Positions 15,809-20,302 of a stretch of DNA of 20,302 nt are shown one piece after another (position 1 is the stretch's first letter; each line of letters begins with the position of its first letter). The stretch is from Acidobacteriota bacterium (GTDB taxonomy: Bacteria; Acidobacteriota; Terriglobia; Acidiferrales; UBA7541): NCBI GenBank assembly GCA_003131985.1, contig PKWH01000125.1, positions 19,297-39,598 of the forward strand, given 5' to 3'. Below the pieces are notes generated by a model. The model saw only the letters and a program-made list of their open reading frames with translations, had not been told where the DNA came from and made no database searches. Made by a program: the position numbers and the translations under genes.

Positions 15809-15846
15809 TGGTAGGGGCGGTGGGGATCGAACCCAACACCCCTATG
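15809..15846 (-). pseudogene. tRNA 3'-end fragment (probable ghost attachment site)
   Basis: Read on minus, this ends CGCCCCTACCA after a T-arm TTGGG-TTCGATC-CCCAC (four of five stem pairs form), preceded by a plausible variable loop and a strand like the 3' anticodon stem. No 5' half follows in the next 100 bases, so it is a fragment. It is unrelated to selC in sequence. I cannot assign the amino acid. Such fragments are what an integrated element leaves in tRNA targets. Confidence 0.5.
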
Positions 15847-15949
15847 TTCTAAAGTTGACATCTTTGTTTTGGGCATAGGCAGGCTTGGCATCTTCGAGTC
15901 CGGTTGTCACCCGTGCCACCGAAAACCATCGCACAAAACCGGTCGATTT

Positions 15950-15976
15950 GCTCTTAATGCCGCCTTTTGCCGCCTC
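15950..15976. repeat. Arm repeat, outer right copy
   Basis: Twenty-seven bases matching 15745-15771 with three differences. The core TGCCGCCTTTTGCCGCCTC also recurs at 108-130 near attL. It lies 34 bases before the CCA end of selC. Candidate integrase or excisionase binding site. Confidence 0.6.
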
Positions 15977-16008
15977 TTTTTTTTGTAACATCCGTCACAC
16001 CAAAAAGA

Positions 16009-16034
16009 TATGGCGGAAGCGAGTGGGAGTCGAA
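16009..16034. repeat. attR: selC 3' end repeat
   Basis: Identical to bases 1-26. It covers the CCA end, the 3' acceptor strand and part of the T arm of selC. Integration here leaves an intact tRNA gene on the right side. Confidence 0.88.
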
Positions 16035-16110
16035 CCCACCTTCGAAGCCCGCGAAGGGCTCGAACGGCAGCTTTGAAGGCTGCGAGGACCACCGGGCCCC
16101 CTGCGCCTCC
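16011..16110 (-). tRNA. selC: tRNA-Sec (anticodon TCA)
   Basis: Selenocysteine-inserting tRNA that decodes UGA with SelB. On minus it starts GGAGGCG and ends CGCTTCC-G-CCA with the CCA encoded. The anticodon stem GCAGC/GCTGC encloses the loop CTTCAAA, giving anticodon TCA. A long extra arm (GAGCCC-TTCG-CGGGCTTC), a long D stem (GGGGGCC with GGTCCTC, two wobbles) and a length of about 100 nt are all diagnostic of tRNA-Sec rather than Ser. The T arm is GTGGG-TTCGACT-CCCAC. The acceptor shows seven good pairs; the eighth is C/U. The island repeat ends inside its T arm. Its own promoter lies at 16120-16148. Confidence 0.95.
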
Positions 16111-16119
16111 GTCCGTGGA

Positions 16120-16148
16120 ATTATAGGGGTATGGCGGACAGCGTTCAA
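16120..16148 (-). promoter_or_regulatory. selC promoter (sigma-70 type)
   Basis: On minus: -35 TTGAAC (16148-16143), a 17-bp spacer, and a perfect -10 TATAAT (16125-16120), then nine bases to the first tRNA nucleotide. The -35 box overlaps the stop codon of the cyclase-like gene, so selC can be transcribed independently of it. Confidence 0.8.
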
Positions 16149-18625
16149 CTCTTCGGGGAGCCGGCGGCAAACTTTTTGCGGGCGAGGTCGAGTAGTTTCG
16201 GATCCGTGCACACTTCGTAGTATGGGCGATTCCCTTGCGCGCCGATTTTTGCACCAGGCAGCAACTGGCGAACGAAACCCTTTCGAATCACGATGGGCTC
16301 AAGTGAATCTCCGAGCGGAACTTCGCCGAAATATAGCTGAACGCGTTCCTTGCCCCAAGGCATGGGGAAATTACCCCCCATCGGCGCAAGTGCAATCTCC
16401 GCATTTAGCTTGTTGAATCCCTCTTCGTTGATTTCAATCCCATTCTGGTTGTAACGCACAAGCAGCTCTTCGCCTTCGTCGGCTTCCGCATCCTCCATCA
16501 ACGTCTGCAATAGATACACGTTGAATGGCGCCGGATTTTTCTGAAAAAGCCGTTTCGCGATTTTCGACGAGCTGGAGAGACGGTCTGAAAGGTTCAACGC
16601 GCGAGAAATCATGATCTTCGAATCGCCATCGGTCCAGAGCGATGGCGCGGAATCCTGAAACGCGACGCCCACGCCGAGTTCCAGCGCCGGAAGGCCGGAA
16701 CCGCTGGCTCGCTGATTATAGCTCTGCGTTACTGCGAGGATTTCGCGCGCCAAAACACAAGCTCGCGCCACTCCGCGTGTGGTGGCCCGCGTGGACTCCG
16801 TTTCATAAATGGCCAGGATGATGGCGTCGCCTTCGATAAATACAGTGGCCGCGCCGTAGCGTTCCAGCATGCGCTTCACCGGTTCATGCAGGCTCATGCT
16901 GATGTGCGAAGCGGGGTTCATGCCGCGCGCCAGCAAATCCTTGGTAATGCCGGTGGAACCCCGCACGTCGGCTTTTATCACCGTATGGTTTATAACGGGA
17001 TCCTCAGCCGGTCGGCCTTCATCCGGATGCAAGAATTCGTACAGGCTCTTGTTCGCGCGAGAAAGTTCGCGAGCGCGCTCGGAACGCACCAGGTTGATAC
17101 GCTCCATCCATGCTGCGACCTGCTGATAATTTCGACGGTCGCGGCGGAAACGCATCAAATCCTTGGCAAATTGCAACCCTGTGGATGACTGCTCGTCCGG
17201 CGTGCTGCGGCGGATCGAGCGCGAGGCGTCATCTAGACGCTTCATCGAAATCTTGCGCGCGGGAAATTGCTCCAGAATGGCCTCTACGCGCTTCGCTTCC
17301 TCGCGGTTTACCAGAGCTTTCTTCAACGCCTGCAAATGGACTGGCGGACAATAATCCGAATGGATTTTTCTCAGTTCGTAGCTCGCCAAGACGTGGAAAA
17401 GCAGATCGCGCTCCTCCAAACGGTGCACCCACTCTTGCAGAAGCTGAGTGCGCGTCGCCGGCGACGCTTCGCCCTTCCCCCCGGGCGCTTGCGAATCGAA
17501 AAGTCTGCGTGCATTTTCGGGCTGGTTCAAATAGTCACCCAGTCGGCTGCGATATTCCTCGGTCAGGAAGTTCATGCGCTGCTTCGCAGCGTCAATCTGA
17601 GTGCCCAGCTCTACGAGTTTTGTTTCCAGCGAGAAGGACTTCTCGTGCAAACCTGCTCGTTCCCCGTGCGATTCCGCGGAGGCTCCTTTGCGTTTGAAGA
17701 GCCACGGAAAACCCTCACTGCCCTCCCCTGAGCGGCTAGTCAGTTCTTCCTGCTCTTCTTCGATGTGCGCCATCTCCGATCGCAACAACCGCGCTTGCTC
17801 CAGCAAGCGCTCGTGAGTCTTGCGCGCCTTGCTGAAATCTTCCGAACTATCTCCAGTCAGAATCAGGTCCCGCACGAAGTCGAGCAGCAGTCCATCGAAG
17901 ATTTCAAATCGATCGGGGTCATTTACGAAATTCCCCATCAGCACGTAATGCTCGAGGAAAAGATGATCGTCGTTGCCGCTGTCAACAAATAGAAAACGAT
18001 TTTGCAGCAGGTCGTAGGCCTCATGGAAATCTTCGCCGAAAAGCGCCCGGCGCGATTTTGAAAGTGTGCCTTCTTCCACGTCGTGCCAAACGCGGCAGAG
18101 CGTTTCGCCGACCACCCTGTAGATATTTTTCTTATCCGCTTGGATCTCGGCGATTTTTGAACGCATCACGTGAGCCTGCTCGCTGTGCTCGAACAGCTCG
18201 CCGCGGCTGCGAATCCATTCCTTGCACTCTATGAGTAAGCTGGAAAATTGGTTGCCCAACTCGGCAGTGATGTGCTTCAGCAGCGCAAGCTGATGCAGTA
18301 GATCGGTTTCGATGGACTGCTGAAATTTTGCGCGAGTGAGGGACGCCTGCAGGATTTCTATCAGGATCTTTCGGAATGCGGCGTGTTCGGGGGTGCCAGA
18401 CTGCTTGCGATCGTTGCCGTACACCAGGCTGATATTCACAGTCTGGCGCACTAGGTCGAGCAAATATTTCCGGATAAATTCGACGAAGCGCGGGCTCAGA
18501 TAAACGTCATAATGTATGTTGTCAACGCCCACGGTAAGGCTGGCCAGCCGAATTTCGGCCGTGTAAGGCTCAAGCTTCATCCGAGCCGGATGGGCGGTCG
18601 ACGGCGCAGTATAAGTTTCGGGCAT
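16145..18625 (-). CDS. Long coiled-coil protein with a class III nucleotide-cyclase-like domain
   Basis: An 826-residue cytoplasmic protein. Residues about 1-540 are mainly helical, with coiled-coil-like stretches at about 265-300 and 325-365 (for example LLRSEMAHIEEEQEELTSRS). Residues about 547-740 resemble a class III adenylate/guanylate cyclase homology domain: KADVRGST with Asp553, and VFIEGDAIILAIYE with Asp600, the two positions that hold metal ions in active cyclases. The purine- and transition-state-binding residues cannot be confirmed by eye, so it could be a degenerate domain used for sensing. No membrane segment or signal peptide. An alternative start is Met16. It lies outside the island, immediately upstream of selC, and looks like resident chromosome. 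Confidence 0.68.
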   Translation of the reverse strand: MPETYTAPSTAHPARMKLEPYTAEIRLASLTVGVDNIHYDVYLSPRFVEFIRKYLLDLVRQTVNISLVYGNDRKQSGTPEHAAFRKILIEILQASLTRAKFQQSIETDLLHQLALLKHITAELGNQFSSLLIECKEWIRSRGELFEHSEQAHVMRSKIAEIQADKKNIYRVVGETLCRVWHDVEEGTLSKSRRALFGEDFHEAYDLLQNRFLFVDSGNDDHLFLEHYVLMGNFVNDPDRFEIFDGLLLDFVRDLILTGDSSEDFSKARKTHERLLEQARLLRSEMAHIEEEQEELTSRSGEGSEGFPWLFKRKGASAESHGERAGLHEKSFSLETKLVELGTQIDAAKQRMNFLTEEYRSRLGDYLNQPENARRLFDSQAPGGKGEASPATRTQLLQEWVHRLEERDLLFHVLASYELRKIHSDYCPPVHLQALKKALVNREEAKRVEAILEQFPARKISMKRLDDASRSIRRSTPDEQSSTGLQFAKDLMRFRRDRRNYQQVAAWMERINLVRSERARELSRANKSLYEFLHPDEGRPAEDPVINHTVIKADVRGSTGITKDLLARGMNPASHISMSLHEPVKRMLERYGAATVFIEGDAIILAIYETESTRATTRGVARACVLAREILAVTQSYNQRASGSGLPALELGVGVAFQDSAPSLWTDGDSKIMISRALNLSDRLSSSSKIAKRLFQKNPAPFNVYLLQTLMEDAEADEGEELLVRYNQNGIEINEEGFNKLNAEIALAPMGGNFPMPWGKERVQLYFGEVPLGDSLEPIVIRKGFVRQLLPGAKIGAQGNRPYYEVCTDPKLLDLARKKFAAGSPKS

Positions 18626-18697
18626 ACGAATACGGTGTATCCTGAGCCTCTACGAGGCATAGGAACTCGTTTCCACATTTACTTTATCTGAGGGAAA

Positions 18698-19081
18698 ATG
18701 CCGGACGCAATGGAACGAGTCTTAACCGTTAATGCATCTCGTGACAGCGCCAACTCGGGCGGCGAATTCGGCATCGGATCGATCGACGAAAAGGGCGATT
18801 ACGGCGATGATTTCGGAATTTCGACCCTTTCCGGCACCGGCATTCCTTCAAACAGCGCCGATCAGGGTCCCTGCCTCTATCTCGGCCCTCGCGGCCAGCG
18901 ATGCAGCCGCCGTGCGACAAAGGCTGGTTTCTGCGCGATCCATCAACCCGGTGCAGCAATCGGCGGAATCGCAAAGCCTTCGAAGAAACTGATCGCCTCG
19001 CTCCTCGCCATCGTGGCAGTAATCTGGCCCTATCTCGCGGATATCGTGCGGGAAGTGATTCGCTGGATCCATGCCCATTGA
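18698..19081 (+). CDS. Small membrane protein with a Cys3-His motif; function unknown
   Basis: A 127-residue protein. Residues 1-55 are polar and Gly/Asp-rich. Residues 59-82 hold a spaced motif C59-x9-C69-x9-C79-x2-H82 (PCLYLGPRGQRCSRR, AGFCAIHQ), a likely zinc-binding knuckle. A hydrophobic helix follows at about 98-117 (LIASLLAIVAVIWPYLADIV) and a short basic tail. There is no cleavable signal, so a single-pass membrane protein with a soluble zinc module is likely. A GAGGGA element lies close upstream of the ATG. Divergent from the cyclase-like gene and 78 bp upstream of fabI. I recognise no named family. Confidence 0.6.
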   Translation: MPDAMERVLTVNASRDSANSGGEFGIGSIDEKGDYGDDFGISTLSGTGIPSNSADQGPCLYLGPRGQRCSRRATKAGFCAIHQPGAAIGGIAKPSKKLIASLLAIVAVIWPYLADIVREVIRWIHAH

Positions 19082-19123
19082 GCAGGCTCGGCGAGCTTTC
19101 GTTAGTTGTGGCGTAGAACGTCG

Positions 19124-19151
19124 TTTGGAAACGCGCAATTCCGGGTAAAAT
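19124..19151 (+). promoter_or_regulatory. Candidate fabI promoter
   Basis: TTTGGA (19124-19129), a 16-bp spacer and TAAAAT (19146-19151), only eight bases before the fabI ATG. There is no Shine-Dalgarno sequence, so the transcript would be leaderless or nearly so. Based on box similarity alone. Confidence 0.35.
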
Positions 19152-19159
19152 AGCGGGCC

Positions 19160-19930
19160 ATGCCAAAACTACTGGAAGGAAAAACAGCAATCGTTCTGGG
19201 CGTTTGGAATAAATGGAGCATCGCTCACGCGATTTCGCAGGCCTTCGTCCGTGAAGGCGCCACGCTTCTGCTCACGCACCAGAATGAGCGCGCAAAGCCT
19301 ACCGTCGAAGAACTCGGAAAGGAACTCGGGGTTGTTAATTACTATCCCTGCGACGTGCAGCTGCAGTCGGATATCGATGCTCTTGCCGCGTCGCTGAAAG
19401 CGGAAGGCCGGAAGATCGATGTGGTTGTGCATTGTCTCGCGTTTGCGAACCACGAAGACTTGAACCAGCCTTTCGTGAATACTTCGCGCGATGGATTCAA
19501 ACTGGCGCTCGACGTCAGCGCCTACTCGCTGGTCGCTGTCTCCAAAGCGCTCGCGCCTCTCATGACCGACGGCGGCGCAATCATGACCCTCACCTACTTG
19601 GGATCCACCCGCGTGGTCACCAATTACAACGTGATGGGCGTAGCCAAAGCAGCACTCGAAATGTCGATGAAATATCTAGCGAGCGAATTGGGAGCCAGCA
19701 AAATACGCGTCAACGCAATTTCCGCCGGCCCCATCAAAACAATTTCCGCGCGCGGCATCAAGGACTTTTCAAAAGTTCTCGATTTCGTTCAGCAGCACGC
19801 GCCACTACGCCGCAATACCGATCCCGCGGAAGTTGCCGACGCAGCCGTGTTTCTCGCGAGCGATCTGGGCCGCGGCGTCACCGGAAATGTTCTTTACGTG
19901 GACTCCGGATTCCAAATCATGGGTTTGTAA
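19160..19930 (+). CDS. fabI: Enoyl-[acyl-carrier-protein] reductase (NADH), FabI type
   Basis: Reduces trans-2-enoyl-ACP in the last step of each fatty-acid elongation cycle, in the cytosol. The 256-residue sequence has the FabI-type variant of the nucleotide loop (GVWNKWSIAHAIS), TYLGSTRVVTNYNVMGVAK with Tyr146, Tyr156 and Lys163 at exactly the residue numbers of the E. coli enzyme, and the closing GNVLYVDSGFQIMG. The length is typical. It stands alone on the plus strand and converges on tsaE. It is a housekeeping gene outside the island; its closeness to a fatty-acyl biosynthetic island is probably coincidence. Confidence 0.96.
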   Translation: MPKLLEGKTAIVLGVWNKWSIAHAISQAFVREGATLLLTHQNERAKPTVEELGKELGVVNYYPCDVQLQSDIDALAASLKAEGRKIDVVVHCLAFANHEDLNQPFVNTSRDGFKLALDVSAYSLVAVSKALAPLMTDGGAIMTLTYLGSTRVVTNYNVMGVAKAALEMSMKYLASELGASKIRVNAISAGPIKTISARGIKDFSKVLDFVQQHAPLRRNTDPAEVADAAVFLASDLGRGVTGNVLYVDSGFQIMGL

Positions 19931-19970
19931 GCGGGCATCGAAAACCGCGACAAATTATTCGCTCAGCGTC

Positions 19971-20302
19971 TTAACGCAAAACGTTTTCGTCATCCACGAT
20001 TGAAATTCTGCGAGTATCCTCCGCAACGTGCTCCAGCTGAATCCGAACGACAGGCCAATCCACGCGCAGCGCAAACCTTTCCGGCCATTCAACAATCACC
20101 ACTGCATCTTCCGAAAATACATCCTCGAGTCCCAGCGTCTCCAGATCGTAAAGCCCGGAAATGCGGTACAAATCCACGTGATATACCCGTGCCTCGTGGT
20201 CGTATCGGTGGACAAGCGTGAATGTGGGGCTGGTGACTTCGTCCTCCGTGGCCGCACCGATTCCGCTGACGATTCCCTTCGTGAGTGTGGTCTTGCCGGC
20301 GC
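19971..20302 (-). CDS. tsaE: tRNA threonylcarbamoyladenosine biosynthesis ATPase TsaE (5' end cut by the window)
   Basis: P-loop ATPase of the t6A37 tRNA modification complex with TsaB and TsaD. Reading the minus strand from the right edge gives the Walker A segment AGKTTLTKGIVSGIG, then VTSPTFTLVHRYD, VYHVDLYRISG and LGLEDVFSEDAVVIVEWPER, the family hallmarks in the usual order. The gene continues beyond base 20302, so only the first few dozen residues are missing. It ends 40 bp from the end of fabI on the opposite strand. Housekeeping, outside the island. Confidence 0.92.
   Translation of the reverse strand, partial: AGKTTLTKGIVSGIGAATEDEVTSPTFTLVHRYDHEARVYHVDLYRISGLYDLETLGLEDVFSEDAVVIVEWPERFALRVDWPVVRIQLEHVAEDTRRISIVDDENVLR

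Larger units (their letters stand above)
15244..16008. other. Non-coding right arm of the island
   Basis: About 765 bases with no convincing gene, between the exporter and selC. It holds tandem hairpins, an 11-bp tandem duplication, two copies of a 27-bp repeat and a tRNA 3'-end fragment, all described separately. The layout is that of an attachment-site arm region, not coding cargo. Confidence 0.6.
1..16034. mobile_element. selC-integrated genomic island
   Basis: The island is bounded by an exact 26-bp direct repeat (1-26 and 16009-16034). The right copy is the 3' end of the selenocysteine tRNA gene. A tyrosine integrase and an HTH excisionase-like gene lie just inside the left repeat, the usual layout of tRNA-targeting integrative elements. 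Cargo is a secreted lipase/lipoprotein pair, an integrase remnant and a lipid-metabolite biosynthesis/export operon. No conjugation, relaxase or replication gene is visible, so it is a non-conjugative island or a decayed element. Its integrase is frameshifted, so it may be immobile. The left repeat begins at the first base of the window, so the true repeat could extend further left. Confidence 0.85.

Noticed and set aside
15654..15839. Short minus-strand frame in the right arm
   Set aside because: It runs through the tRNA fragment and arm repeat, with no ribosome site or protein-like composition.
15888..15921. A second tRNA-like 3' end on the plus strand (TTCGAGTCC ... GTGCCACC)
   Set aside because: The T stem does not pair and no acceptor partner is found; the likeness is limited to the TTCGAGTCC string.
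16129..16137. A further short copy of the att start (TATGGCGGA) just right of selC
   Set aside because: Only nine bases, inside the selC promoter spacer; likely chance and unsuited to recombination.
1..20302. CRISPR arrays, toxin-antitoxin or restriction systems
   Set aside because: No regularly spaced repeats, Cas, small paired toxin/antitoxin genes or methylase/nuclease motifs were seen.

Overview
The window looks like chromosomal DNA of a GC-rich, Gram-negative soil-type bacterium. The protein style fits an Acidobacteriota member: BACON-domain secreted hydrolase, PD40 lipoprotein, an integrase whose style resembles acidobacterial ones, and a selC gene. That placement is inference from protein flavour, not a database result. 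The window divides into an integrated genomic island (about 1-16034) and its right-hand chromosomal flank (about 16009-20302).

Island boundaries. A selenocysteine tRNA gene (selC, anticodon TCA) lies on the minus strand at 16011-16110. Its last 24 nt plus two flanking bases (16009-16034) are repeated exactly at 1-26, so the window opens on the far attachment site of an element inserted into the 3' end of selC. The tyrosine integrase sits next to that site (137-1283, minus) behind a small helix-turn-helix, excisionase-like gene. The integrase frame is broken by one extra A in an A5 run. Right-arm repeats, an 11-bp tandem duplication and a second, unrelated tRNA 3'-end fragment (15809-15846) lie at the right end.

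Cargo. Left half: a translationally coupled pair encoding a large secreted lipase/esterase with BACON domains (2054-4909) and a seven-repeat PD40 lipoprotein (4909-6726). Next come an amputated second integrase (6727-7137, minus), two operator-like palindromes and a small secreted protein (7610-8251, minus). Right half (8277-15243, plus): a compact set of seven genes. They encode an OleD-like reductase, an AHL-lactonase-like metallo-beta-lactamase-fold hydrolase, a PaaK/F390-synthetase-like adenylate-forming enzyme, a KAS III/OleA-like ketosynthase with intact Cys-His-Asn, a BtaA/DUF3419-like 3-amino-3-carboxypropyl transferase, and an ABC exporter (ATPase plus permease). Most genes overlap or are spaced by fewer than 10 bp. 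I read this as a pathway that builds and exports a small fatty-acyl metabolite carrying a SAM-derived aminocarboxypropyl (homoserine-like) group. It resembles the Ole olefin/beta-lactone pathway but is clearly not the canonical one, and it is the best candidate here for an undescribed system.

Flank. selC has a near-consensus promoter overlapping the stop codon of the upstream gene, a long coiled-coil protein with a class III nucleotide-cyclase-like domain (16145-18625, minus). Then come a small Cys/His-motif membrane protein (18698-19081), fabI enoyl-ACP reductase (19160-19930) and the 3' part of tsaE (19971 to the right edge, minus). These look like ordinary chromosomal genes.
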